A stretch of 16,168 bases of DNA from Candidatus Melainabacteria bacterium (GCA_003175915.1 PSRH01000201.1:1-16168); one strand, 5' to 3'; shown: positions 1 through 7,260, numbered from the stretch's first letter. Made by a program: numbers and translations. Notes: generated from the letters alone by a model not told the origin.

Positions 1-1572
1 TATGCCTTTACCCATGGACTTCCTCTCAAAATATCGAAGGAAGCCTACAACTACCAACGCTTCCAAACACTTTCGAGCATAGCCTCAGCTCTGCCTTCAT
101 TTAACATGTCGTATACCCTCAGTCGCGCCAATATTTTTAACAAGGGAGCTCACTCGCAAGCCGAAACCTTTTTTACCGGTATTAGCTACCCTGTCTTTCA
201 AGGCGGCGGCATACTGTATGGCATCCTTTCCCAGTACTATCGCGAGAAAGGCTGGCACTATGCCTATAAAGCAACGGTCAGTGACGTCTTCCTTGATATT
301 TACCAGAAGTATACAAACCTTCTGCTCAACCGCGTTCTGCTACAGATCTTCGCCAAAACAGTCGAAGCAGACGAGGAACAGCTCAGGCTAAATCGAGCGG
401 CACAGGCAGCAGGAACAGGCACACGCTTCGCTGTACTACAATCTGAATCGCAGCTAGCCATTGACCGGCAGTCGCTCTTGCAGCAACAAGTAACCGCCAG
501 GCAAGCGGCTCTGGCGCTAAATCTATCGCTCAATTTCCCCATGTCAATCAATCTCATACCGGTGGAGGAAACACTGACGGAAGCCTCTTTGTTCAAGTCC
601 AATGTGGCGCTGCATTCACTGATAAAGGACGCCCTTCGCTTCAATCCGTCTCTACGCCAATATGAAATGTTCCGTCTTACCGCAGCGCGCAACGTCCAGC
701 TGGCAGCGGCTCCGCTCTATCCGTCCGTATCGTTTTTTACTATTTACCAACACAACGACGCTATTGTAGTGCCAGCCCAAGATGCAGCGGACGTAGGCGG
801 GATCGCGACAGCGTCGATCACCTCCGCTCTCAATTCCACATTCGCAGGACGGGCTAGTAACAACGCGCTCGGACAGCAACAAAGCTTCAGCCCGACAGGA
901 GGCTCTACGTCTACTCAGGGAGCAAATACCGGGCCTTCGGCTATCCCAGCGGCGTCCGGCGGTACGCCAATTGCCACAGTGCAATCCGGTTCGCTGGTCA
1001 CCTCCGGAGCTGTGGCGCCTTCGATTTTCGGTGGCGGCAACGGGCCCGGCTTAGGCCCTAACGCCAATGGCAGCTTGCAAGCTCCGGCTGGCATCTTCCC
1101 GGGCGTATTCCGCTCCTTCCTGATGGGACTTTCGCTGAGCTGGACCCTGCCCAATTCTGGTTTATCGAACGTGGCCAACATTTACGCCGCCAAGACCCTG
1201 GCTCGCCAGGCTCTACTTCAGTGCAACCAAGAGTTGCAGCTGGTACTGCAGACAGTGAGAAGCGATTATCTGGCCATGATCAATGCCCGCACAGTGATCG
1301 ATAAGGCCGCATACTCAGTCGCTTCCTCGCGTGAAGCGCTGAGACTGGCACGCGCCCGCTTCACAAATGGGGTGAGCACCAATCTGGAAGTGATCCAGTC
1401 GCAGCGCGACTACATAAGTGCCTTGACCAGCCAGGCCCAGGCCATCGTCAATTCCAACATTTCCCAAGCCCAGCTCCTCCACGACATGGGAATGATTTCG
1501 GAAAGAACATTGATCAACGGCTACGAACCTGGTGTCTTCGCTGATCCGACAAGGAACAAGAAAGGACCCTGA
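1..1572 (+). CDS. TolC-family outer-membrane efflux channel protein, 5'-truncated by the window edge
   Basis: The frame is open from the first base and ends at TGA 1570-1572, so the protein starts outside the window; the ATG at 106 is internal. TolC/OEP proteins form trimeric outer-membrane channels whose periplasmic helical tunnels dock with RND, ABC or MFS pumps through an adaptor. Support is the long amphipathic Gln/Ala/Leu-rich helices (nucleotides 300-560 and 1150-1490), the beta-strand pair ending in GLSLSWTLP (about 1126-1155) that is typical of the second OEP repeat, and the helix with REALRLARARFTNGVSTNLEVIQSQRD-like residues (about 1333-1410), an OEP hallmark. Between the strands lies about 110 residues of Gly/Ser/Ala/Thr/Asn-rich sequence (about 750-1095), at the position of an extracellular barrel loop. 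No pump or adaptor gene is visible, so the substrate is unknown. Family assignment is firm; role in efflux or secretion is inferred. Confidence 0.9.
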   Translation, partial: YAFTHGLPLKISKEAYNYQRFQTLSSIASALPSFNMSYTLSRANIFNKGAHSQAETFFTGISYPVFQGGGILYGILSQYYREKGWHYAYKATVSDVFLDIYQKYTNLLLNRVLLQIFAKTVEADEEQLRLNRAAQAAGTGTRFAVLQSESQLAIDRQSLLQQQVTARQAALALNLSLNFPMSINLIPVEETLTEASLFKSNVALHSLIKDALRFNPSLRQYEMFRLTAARNVQLAAAPLYPSVSFFTIYQHNDAIVVPAQDAADVGGIATASITSALNSTFAGRASNNALGQQQSFSPTGGSTSTQGANTGPSAIPAASGGTPIATVQSGSLVTSGAVAPSIFGGGNGPGLGPNANGSLQAPAGIFPGVFRSFLMGLSLSWTLPNSGLSNVANIYAAKTLARQALLQCNQELQLVLQTVRSDYLAMINARTVIDKAAYSVASSREALRLARARFTNGVSTNLEVIQSQRDYISALTSQAQAIVNSNISQAQLLHDMGMISERTLINGYEPGVFADPTRNKKGP

Positions 1573-1715
1573 CGTTGCCAGATAAAATGGCAAAAGTGAC
1601 CCAAAAGTGGTTTGAACCAGGGAACTATCAGACAAAGCCACTACCGGCGGTGCTTACAAAGCAAAAGAAAAAGCTCGAAAAGCCGCAAAGTAGTTTGCTT
1701 GTTTTGGAGTGCTTA

Positions 1716-1753
1716 CTCAGAGAACCCCGCCGGTTAGAGCGAGGTTCTCTGAG
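1716..1753. terminator. 11-bp perfect inverted repeat downstream of the TolC gene
   Basis: CTCAGAGAACC (1716-1726) pairs perfectly with GGTTCTCTGAG (1743-1753) around a 16-nt loop. It lies between convergent genes: the TolC gene ends at 1572 and the minus-strand gene ends at 1795. No clear U-run follows on either strand, so a factor-independent terminator is not proven. A structured 3' end or transcription barrier is the simplest reading. Confidence 0.4.
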
Positions 1754-1768
1754 CAACTTGATCAGGAT

Positions 1769-1785
1769 GGCTGGTTAATCCAGCC
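1769..1785. terminator. Short perfect hairpin between convergent genes
   Basis: GGCTGG (1769-1774) and CCAGCC (1780-1785) flank a 5-nt loop TTAAT. It sits 10 nt beyond the stop codon of the minus-strand gene at 1795. No T-tract follows in either direction, so its role as a terminator is only suggested by position. Confidence 0.3.
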
Positions 1786-1794
1786 ACCCGCTCG

Positions 1795-2193
1795 TCATCT
1801 GGGCGGACTTGGACGTACCGTCCGCCATGTGCGCAAAATTCGGCTGGAGATTGAGGAAGTTTGCCTAAAACGTATACTCGGTCTGTCCGCCGGGCCAAAG
1901 GACTTTAAGGTAGGTTGCCGTACGGGTATGCCCCGCCGCTCCAATATCGGGTTGGTCTTGCAGCCCAGCTCTTCTAGAACCCTGGCCACCTCTTTCACCC
2001 AGCCCACCGGCTCCGTCCGCCACCACCGCGTCCTAATTCCGTCGTCAGGGACCCGGAGCTCGACTTGTCGGACCCGATCGCTGACCATCGCCCTGACCAG
2101 CGCGGGCAGTTGCTCGACCTTCTTGCCCCAGTCCTCTTCATCGCGCTGGCAAACCGCGTACACCAGGTCGGGATGGCAGGCGGTCGTTTGCAT
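1795..2193 (-). CDS. Hypothetical protein, 132 aa, GC-rich, possibly frameshifted near its C-terminus
   Basis: The ATG at 2193-2191 is preceded on the minus strand by AAGGAG, 7 nt away, a strong ribosome binding site. I do not recognise a family. Residues 1-95 read like a natural protein: an acidic/basic helical stretch (EEDWGKKVEQLPALVRAM), then RVRQVELRVPDDG, then an amphipathic helix VGWVKEVARVLEELG. The last 35 residues are Arg/Ser/Pro-rich and look like an out-of-frame reading, while neighbouring frames there give more protein-like sequence, so the gene may be degraded. It lies 115 nt downstream of another small minus-strand gene and may be co-transcribed with it. Codon third positions are more GC-rich than in the flanking genes, which hints at horizontal origin. 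The start is well supported; function is unknown. Confidence 0.5.
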   Translation of the reverse strand: MQTTACHPDLVYAVCQRDEEDWGKKVEQLPALVRAMVSDRVRQVELRVPDDGIRTRWWRTEPVGWVKEVARVLEELGCKTNPILERRGIPVRQPTLKSFGPADRPSIRFRQTSSISSRILRTWRTVRPSPPR

Positions 2194-2308
2194 CAGCCTT
2201 CTCCTTCAGAAAAACGTTCTCGCCCCAACTGAGCTCAAACGTTGAACTTAGTTAACCACTAGACGCCGGACATCGGCTTTAGCCAGCAGATCCAAAACCA
2301 AGGGCTGA

Positions 2309-2536
2309 TCACCCCTGATTTCCTATCCTCACCCTCAGGAGTTCTCCGACCTGTTGAAGTTTCCTATCGACCGTCGCCTTCTCGGTCTCGGGCACGGCTG
2401 CCCCGATCAAGGGGACCATGTCCCGAATCACATCAAGTGCTTCGAGGACAGCACTGATGCGTCGGTCATCGCTTAGATCCTGAAACAATTGAGCCACTCT
2501 GTCCCGACCTGACACAGTCTGCTGAAGTTGCGACAT
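2309..2536 (-). CDS. Hypothetical small helical protein, 75 aa
   Basis: I chose the ATG at 2536-2534 rather than an earlier in-frame start at 2656. AAGGG lies 8-9 nt upstream of it, and the extra N-terminal residues of the longer version are Cys/Arg/Trp-rich and look non-coding. The protein is predicted almost wholly helical (RDRVAQLFQDLSDDRR, then ISAVLEALDVIRDMVPLIG, then TVDRKLQQVGELLRVRIG), without membrane segments or Cys/His metal motifs. It is the upstream member of a possible two-gene minus-strand unit with the 132-aa gene. I recognise no family. A short hairpin (CGGCCA / TGGCCG, 2557-2573) lies 20 nt upstream of the start on the same strand and could sit in its leader. Confidence 0.55.
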   Translation of the reverse strand: MSQLQQTVSGRDRVAQLFQDLSDDRRISAVLEALDVIRDMVPLIGAAVPETEKATVDRKLQQVGELLRVRIGNQG

Positions 2537-3338
2537 GATCGTTTCCCTTCGGTTTTCGGCCAATGGCTGGCCGCAGAAGCAGTGCGGATAACGAGCAGGG
2601 TAACACACCCATGTTCGTTGGCGCACCTGGACGTTCACAGCCACAAGAACAAACACAGAGCCAAACCAACCCGCACCGTCAGTTGACGGCTAAAACGGAT
2701 GGCTTGTCCAGCAAAGAACCCTTGGTTTTGGGTAATCCTCCTCCATGAGGCAGAAACGAAAGCATGCCTAATCCTGCACTTTTTAAGGCATAAAGCAAAC
2801 AAGCAACTGCGTACTGATCGGGACCTCATACGTGATCCGCCCACGGTTTCCGACGATGATATGTGCTCAACAACGATCATTTAGCTGGTGCGTACACTAA
2901 TTGAATTGTCAAAACAATACTCTCTCAGCCCCAAGCACTTGGGCTTAGAACCAGGCATTTGATTCTTTGCTCGCGAGGTCAAGTCTTCGATCATCCCGAT
3001 CTAAATGACGCCCTTGTGGTATCACCATAATATTCAGCGAGCGTCGTTGCTGAAGTCAAAGACACCCTGATCGCGAAATTCACCAAGATTCCGGTCACTT
3101 TTGAAAATTCAATATTCTCAAAGTCCCGTCTGCTCTTAGGGAAGAAATGTTGTTTCTACCGAAATTGTCTTGATTTTGTTTAGTGAAGTTGCCAAGGTAG
3201 TGGTGCATCTTTTCGTTTCACTCCCCAGGACCGTTGACCATACCGCACATCGCAAACACGCTATGAATGGCGTTTTTCATCACCATCAGGGGTGATGAAG
3301 GTTGGTCTACATTTCTGAGAGAGACCCGGAGGCAAGAC
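2537..3338. other. About 0.8 kb with no convincing gene
   Basis: Only short overlapping frames occur here (the longest about 80 codons), with no ribosome binding site or protein-like composition. Visible structure is limited to small inverted repeats: 2557-2573, a near-perfect CCCAAG/CTTGGG hairpin at 2927-2945, and the 9-bp repeat at 3276-3299 described separately. The stretch between 3040 and 3200 is AT-richer than the flanking GC-rich genes. It could hold the promoters of the small genes on either side. Confidence 0.6.
3276..3299. promoter_or_regulatory. 9-bp inverted repeat ahead of the 3339 gene
   Basis: TTCATCACC (3276-3284) and GGTGATGAA (3291-3299) are perfect complements separated by 6 nt, with extra T residues on the left. 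The repeat ends 39 nt upstream of the preferred GTG start. It is compatible with a dimeric repressor operator or a leader stem-loop; on neither strand is it followed by a T-run, so a terminator is less likely. Confidence 0.4.
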
Positions 3339-3836
3339 GTGACCGAGATGATCGAGATTCGCATCGAGGGCGAAGAGGAATGCTATACGGCATCCATCGG
3401 CGCCCACCTCGTCGTCAATTCGACTGAGGCTGATGCACTCTATTCACTGCTGGTGGACGCCGACCTCTTGGAGGTCGTCGAACCCTACGTGGAAAACACC
3501 AGCTTCGCGGACGGCTTGTTGGACGCCATCTTGGGCGCTCCCACATCGCTTGTCCGGCTCGACGGCGGCGTCGACCACTTGAACAATCAGACCGGTTGCG
3601 ACTATCCGGGCAGTGACACTTTCAAGGTCGTCGTCGGCCAGACGCCTGATGGAACCTGGGCTGCCTCCGTCCGGGGGTACAGCAGCCGATCCTACGGCAA
3701 CAATTGCGCCAGGGCCGTCCACAACCTCCTCATGGAGCATGCCCACTCCGAATTGCGGGCGCCGGACGGATCGCATTGGAACGAGAATCGACATGGCCGG
3801 CTGGTCGGCCTCGTCCACATCGTCGTCCAGGCCTGA
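3339..3836 (+). CDS. Hypothetical acidic protein, 165 aa
   Basis: I prefer the GTG start at 3339 because GGAGG (3328-3332) lies exactly 6 nt upstream. Starts at 3267 or 3348 are possible, but the segment before 3339 overlaps the inverted repeat and reads poorly as protein. The protein begins MTEMIEIRIEGEEE, has an acidic middle (LLVDADLLEVVEPYVENT) and a C-terminal part with SYGNNCARAVHNLLMEH and HWNENRHGR. It shows alternating strands and helices, with no signal peptide or membrane segment. I recognise no family. Strong GC bias at codon third positions contrasts with the flanking envelope genes and resembles the small genes at 1795-2536, suggesting a shared foreign origin. The coding call is good; the function is unknown. 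Confidence 0.65.
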   Translation: MTEMIEIRIEGEEECYTASIGAHLVVNSTEADALYSLLVDADLLEVVEPYVENTSFADGLLDAILGAPTSLVRLDGGVDHLNNQTGCDYPGSDTFKVVVGQTPDGTWAASVRGYSSRSYGNNCARAVHNLLMEHAHSELRAPDGSHWNENRHGRLVGLVHIVVQA

Positions 3837-3885
3837 TGAGAGACGTGGCAACCGGGGGGACGCAATCGGGCGCCCCCATTCGGAC

Positions 3886-3909
3886 AAGGCATCTGTGCCC
3901 TTTTTATTT
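3886..3909 (+). terminator. Possible terminator after the 3339 gene
   Basis: GGCA-TCTG-TGCC (3888-3899) is flanked by AA on the left and followed by CTTTTTATTT. It lies 50 nt after the stop codon. The stem is short, so this is a weak candidate. A G6/C5 pair (3854-3859 and 3873-3877) just upstream adds structure. Confidence 0.35.
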
Positions 3910-4175
3910 GGGCCGGGGGCGGGCACCGCCAGTAGTACCCGTTCACAGCTCAGGGCGGGACAATTTGATTATTCACTATCGCTATTTAGCACTACTGTTT
4001 CGGAGCAATTTATACGTTAATTGACGCAAAGGTATGGGTCAATAAAACACCTCTAGGAAACTCTATTATCGAAACATTCCTATTCGAGCTTGCCCACCTG
4101 CTCTGCTCTTTGCCACATTCACCCGCTTTTTTTGGCTCGTTGTGGCACCACCTGCAGTGGCAGTAACATAATGCT
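3910..4175. other. Intergenic region between convergent genes, no gene seen
   Basis: No credible coding frame. A 7-bp inverted repeat TGCCACA (4111-4117) / TGTGGCA (4141-4147) lies 29 nt beyond the stop codon of the minus-strand gene, with a 23-nt separation. It may mark that gene's 3' end, but no T-run follows it on the minus strand. Confidence 0.5.
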
Positions 4176-5009
4176 TCAAAGGGTGGCGCTCAGCACACTC
4201 TTGTCAGAGGCATCAAACAAAGTCTGCACGGGAATCGTGATTTTTGTTCCTGTCAGGTTCTGCGCCGAGTCGAAATAGACAATTCCATTCGTCTTTTGAT
4301 GCGGCCAGAGGATGCGCGACCCAAAGCGCGAGGCTTCGGCCAATCTTCGCAATTCGTCTGGTCCATAACGCAGCCGGATTGGCTTCTTCATAGTGGAAAT
4401 ATCTTCGATCGTCGGTACAAGTCCGACTGTCGCGGCTGCCGGCAGAACCTTGGTAAAGAATCCCTTGGCCATGGCCTTGCCGCTCCGATCGGGTAGCACA
4501 CTCCTCTGGATCGTAAGCAAGGGAGCACATTTATAGTTAGCGCCATCTCCTATAGCCTCGGCGTTGTCGCCATCCAAAACCAATGGTCGGCTCGTCTCAT
4601 TCACTACCGAGACCATAACACCCTGTAACTTCTCCAGGCAGATGTCGCTACGTTCTACAGTAATAGTCAGACTTTGACCAACAAAGGCCTTGAGCGGAGC
4701 CGGCTGGGGCGCCGACGGCTTCTGGGCAGGGTCTACCATGAGCAGGTCTTCGGTCATAACCGCATCAGCTCCAGGCGCAGCTTCGGGTTTGCTTTCTTCT
4801 GTACCGCTTGGCTTGGTGGACGTATTGGAAAAGGTGTCGCTTTCAAGACCGCGAAGCAACGGTTCGCCCTCGTTCTTTTCACTGGCGATCACATTTACTC
4901 CCGACAACCGCCGGTTCACATCTTCACCGGAGGCCGGTTGACAGTTGTTTAGACCAGGCAAAGAAATGCCAATCGCCAAAACTATCAAGCCTGATACCGA
5001 CCTTCTCAT
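4176..5009 (-). CDS. Exported protein of unknown function, 277 aa
   Basis: I chose the ATG at 5009-5007. It gives a classic signal peptide (MRRSVSGLIVLAIGISLPGL) and has GGAAG about 9 nt upstream, whereas the in-frame ATG at 5066 has no properly spaced site. Residue C23 in LNNC could be lipidated, but the lipobox is poor, so a lipoprotein call is uncertain. After the signal comes a disordered Pro/Ser/Glu/Ala-rich linker (about residues 30-105). A folded domain follows, beginning KAFVGQSLTITVERSD and including GVMVSVVNETSRPLVLDGDNA, a beta-rich pattern reminiscent of Ig-like or DUF-type envelope domains in which surface residues are compared with reference proteins. No enzyme motif is seen. 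It lies 123 nt downstream of the minus-strand membrane-protein gene and may share its transcript. Likely location: periplasm or outer face of the inner membrane. Confidence 0.75.
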   Translation of the reverse strand: MRRSVSGLIVLAIGISLPGLNNCQPASGEDVNRRLSGVNVIASEKNEGEPLLRGLESDTFSNTSTKPSGTEESKPEAAPGADAVMTEDLLMVDPAQKPSAPQPAPLKAFVGQSLTITVERSDICLEKLQGVMVSVVNETSRPLVLDGDNAEAIGDGANYKCAPLLTIQRSVLPDRSGKAMAKGFFTKVLPAAATVGLVPTIEDISTMKKPIRLRYGPDELRRLAEASRFGSRILWPHQKTNGIVYFDSAQNLTGTKITIPVQTLFDASDKSVLSATL

Positions 5010-5132
5010 TTGCTTCAACTTCCGAGCATCAGACGACCAATTATGGTCGCACAACGCTCCTTCCATCCTTCGCCAATCCTAAGATTCTACCACCGTCAGA
5101 TGGCAGCGCTTCATGATCTAATTCACAAACAG

Positions 5133-6209
5133 CTAGCTCTTCTGCCGTAGATAGGCAAGAACCGTTTCACGATAATACGGTTCGCGGAAGCGCCACATAA
5201 ACGCATCCTGGAAGTAGTGCACCATGCCGAAGCCGAGTACTATCGACAATAAGCATTGCGCCACCATTGGGGGTAAGTTAATCGCCGTTTGAGGCAGAGC
5301 CCTAGCCAATTCAAGTAGCAGCAGACCGCCAAACCCCATGACCAAAAAAAACATGACCGGGTGACTGAACGGAATATTCTTCAATTGTTCGTTGCTGTAT
5401 TTTCTCTTCACTAAAACGAACATTATTCCTATGTACTGTGCCCAGTGCATGATGTTGGCGATTAAAAGCGCGTCCAGGAAGCTTTTGCCAAGAAATGCGA
5501 AGGGCACGAAGAAGTAAATCGACAAACACCAGAAGAGGAAGGCTGGGACATTGAGGTAAGCACCGCGGCGCAGTTGCACGATCAATTCCCTCAGATACAA
5601 GAGAATTACAACAACGAAGGCAATACCAACCAGGGCGACCATGATCTTCCAAATAGCAAACTGAGCCACTTGCATAAGGAAGATGCGCTGGGCGAAAAGC
5701 AACGAAAAGAAAACAGCCGCCAGGTGCAGGCTCCGCACTTCGAGCGGTCGGTTGACAATCGCCTCGTTCTGACCGTGATTGTGATATAGCAAGAGCAAGC
5801 CCACGTTTTGCTGAACCAGATGCTGGATCGACCAGACCATATAAACGGACGCTGTCGCAGCAGGACATATGAATGATCCGAGTACTGTCAGCACTATAAT
5901 CAGCGGCGGAGCAAGATAGTAAATCGCTCGCTTCGCCGGTGAACTTTTGTAGTATTCGAGATTCTTACGGTCGAAATAGTTGAGCCAGGTGATACCAACA
6001 TGAAAATCACCCAGACCGAAGGCGTTGAGAAAGACAGCCGTCCAGAGTGCCGATTTAACCAGCAGGCTGGATTGCCCAATTATGAAAACCAGTGGCGCTA
6101 AAACGGCCGGCAGAAAAAAGGCCAAAAGGTCGATTCGCTGGCCGAACATCCACACAAATCTGGCCCGCGTTGAAGGGACAGCCGCTAACGCTAATGCTTC
6201 TTTGCTCAT
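5133..6209 (-). CDS. Polytopic integral membrane protein, about 9-10 transmembrane helices, function unknown
   Basis: I prefer the ATG at 6209-6207 (358 aa, MSKEALALAAVP...). A frame extension to 6245 would need a TTG start without a ribosome binding site. Hydrophobic helices fill most of the protein, starting with DLLAFFLPAVLAPLVFIIG and ending with a helix before the C-terminal tail. Several His residues lie in or beside helices: DFHVGITW, IQHLVQQN, LLYHNHGQ, NIMHWAQY and VHYFQDAFMWR. Clustered membrane His residues of this type suggest a metal- or cofactor-binding membrane enzyme, and HYxxDxxxWR-like endings occur in uncharacterised bacterial membrane families. Resemblance to Brp/Blh carotenoid oxygenases is only in overall style, and I do not assign it. 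The next gene downstream encodes an exported protein. Confidence 0.85.
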   Translation of the reverse strand: MSKEALALAAVPSTRARFVWMFGQRIDLLAFFLPAVLAPLVFIIGQSSLLVKSALWTAVFLNAFGLGDFHVGITWLNYFDRKNLEYYKSSPAKRAIYYLAPPLIIVLTVLGSFICPAATASVYMVWSIQHLVQQNVGLLLLYHNHGQNEAIVNRPLEVRSLHLAAVFFSLLFAQRIFLMQVAQFAIWKIMVALVGIAFVVVILLYLRELIVQLRRGAYLNVPAFLFWCLSIYFFVPFAFLGKSFLDALLIANIMHWAQYIGIMFVLVKRKYSNEQLKNIPFSHPVMFFLVMGFGGLLLLELARALPQTAINLPPMVAQCLLSIVLGFGMVHYFQDAFMWRFREPYYRETVLAYLRQKS

Positions 6210-6286
6210 CGATCCCCGCGCCGGAAGCACACTCTTTCCAGCCAAATATTAATGTACCACGCACGATCGACAACCCTCGGCCCTCT

Positions 6287-6426
6287 GTAGGGGCGCTCCA
6301 GTGGAGCGCCCGATATGCCTGTACTCACACGGAGCTAAGCGACGCTCCGAATGCGATCCAATCGAGCATCTCCGGCGTAGGGGCTGGGCCATGCCCAGCC
6401 CGGGCGATGCCAATCTTCGCCCCTAC
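6287..6426. repeat. REP-like element with two GTAGGGGC-headed hairpins and an inverted end
   Basis: The element opens with GTAGGGGCG (6287-6295) and closes with its exact reverse complement CGCCCCTAC (6418-6426). Inside are two perfect 9-bp hairpins with 3-nt loops, each following a GTAGGGGC head. The first is GGGCGCTCC/GGAGCGCCC (6291-6311) and the second GGGCTGGGC/GCCCAGCCC (6381-6401). Such GTAGGGGC-led palindromes are known as dispersed REP-type repeats in various bacterial genomes and are often mobilised by RAYT (TnpA-REP) transposases. No RAYT gene is in the window. It lies between two minus-strand genes. Confidence 0.7.
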
Positions 6427-6519
6427 CACAGAGATATGCTGGACAAGCAGGCAGAGTCCCATTCCAGGGCACAAGCGACTGCACTACAGGTTAGAGCGGA
6501 ATGAACATCACTAGCGGAG

Positions 6520-7218
6520 CTAACCCAGGTGCTTGTGCAAAAAGGCGGTGCTTCTAGCGAATGCCAGCATGGCGGATTTACGGTCGTAAGACCCCCTCTG
6601 GTCGCAGTTAAAGCCGTGATCGGCTCCCCTGTAGACATAAATACTGACGAGCGGATTGCCTTCCACCGCTTTCCTGATTTTTTCGACTGCTGCCTGGGGT
6701 ATGTGGCTGTCCTTTTCGCCAAAATGCATAATCAACGGCGAGGTAATTCCCTTGGCTTGATCGAGTATTTGATCGATTCCGCCCCCGTAGTAACTGACAG
6801 CCGCATCTACCCGACCATGCGCAGCCAGGCGATAGGCAAAGTTGCCGCCCATGCAGAAACCCACTGCACCGACCTTGCCATTGACGCCCGGCATTTGCCG
6901 CAAAATCGTCGCCACGTGAGCGAGATCGGAGACACCCAAACCGAAATCCAGCTTTTGGTAGAGTTCCATGCCTTTGGCCATGTCTTTGTCGCTGTAGCCC
7001 AATTGAATACCTTGTTCAATTCGCCAAAATAGATCCGGTGCGAGCACAACAAAGCCTTCACGCGCGTAAAGATCGGCGACATCGCGTATATGGTCGTTTA
7101 CCCCAAAGATTTCCTGAATTAGTAAAAGCCCTGGACCGGAGCCACTTTCCGGTCGGCACAGAAAACCTGGAAATTCTTTTCCGTCGCCAGACTTTATTTT
7201 AATGTTCTCACCAGACAT
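6520..7218 (-). CDS. Dienelactone hydrolase family alpha/beta hydrolase, 232 aa
   Basis: The family hydrolyses dienelactone in chlorocatechol degradation, but most bacterial members have unknown ester or lactone substrates. Length and motifs fit closely: QEIFG with E36, the nucleophile elbow GFCMGG with C122, GEKD with D170, and ADHGFNC with H201. This is the Cys-Asp-His triad plus the Glu that restrains the Cys, at nearly the same numbers as in the Pseudomonas enzyme (C123, D171, H202, E36). There is no signal peptide, so the enzyme is cytoplasmic. The ATG at 7218-7216 has GGAG 8 nt upstream. No other aromatic-degradation gene is nearby, so a catabolic role is not supported by context; a housekeeping hydrolase is as likely. 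A palindrome just upstream may regulate it. Confidence 0.92.
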   Translation of the reverse strand: MSGENIKIKSGDGKEFPGFLCRPESGSGPGLLLIQEIFGVNDHIRDVADLYAREGFVVLAPDLFWRIEQGIQLGYSDKDMAKGMELYQKLDFGLGVSDLAHVATILRQMPGVNGKVGAVGFCMGGNFAYRLAAHGRVDAAVSYYGGGIDQILDQAKGITSPLIMHFGEKDSHIPQAAVEKIRKAVEGNPLVSIYVYRGADHGFNCDQRGSYDRKSAMLAFARSTAFLHKHLG

Positions 7219-7227
7219 CCTGAAAAC

Positions 7228-7260
7228 TCCATGTTTCAGTTACTCCATATAGAACATGGA
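7228..7260 (-). promoter_or_regulatory. 8-bp inverted repeat upstream of the hydrolase gene (possible operator)
   Basis: TCCATGTT (7228-7235) pairs with AACATGGA (7253-7260), 17 nt apart. A direct repeat ACTCCAT (7226-7232 and 7242-7248) is interleaved with it. The site begins 10 nt before the hydrolase start codon on the minus strand, where an operator or leader structure would be expected. The protein bound, if any, is unknown. Confidence 0.35.

Noticed and set aside
1616..1693. A short Lys/Ala-rich frame (ending in KAKEKARKAAK and a stop) just after the TolC gene
   Set aside because: It has an upstream stop at 1613-1615, no start codon or ribosome binding site, and only about 25 codons. 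It is most likely chance or a remnant.
1575..1778. 67-codon frame after the TolC gene on the + strand
   Set aside because: It would start at TTG, runs through the inverted repeat at 1716-1753, and has no ribosome binding site or domain-like sequence.
1709..2245. 178-codon + strand frame overlapping the 132-aa gene
   Set aside because: Ser/Arg/Thr-rich antisense reading of a GC-rich region; no ribosome binding site. The minus-strand gene has a strong one.
2563..2884. 61-codon + strand frames in the 0.8-kb gap
   Set aside because: No ribosome binding site, low-complexity composition, and no recognisable motif.
3444..4024. Several long frames on both strands around the 3339 gene
   Set aside because: They are antisense or shifted readings of a GC-rich gene, with unnatural composition (Pro/Arg/Ser-rich) and no start signals.
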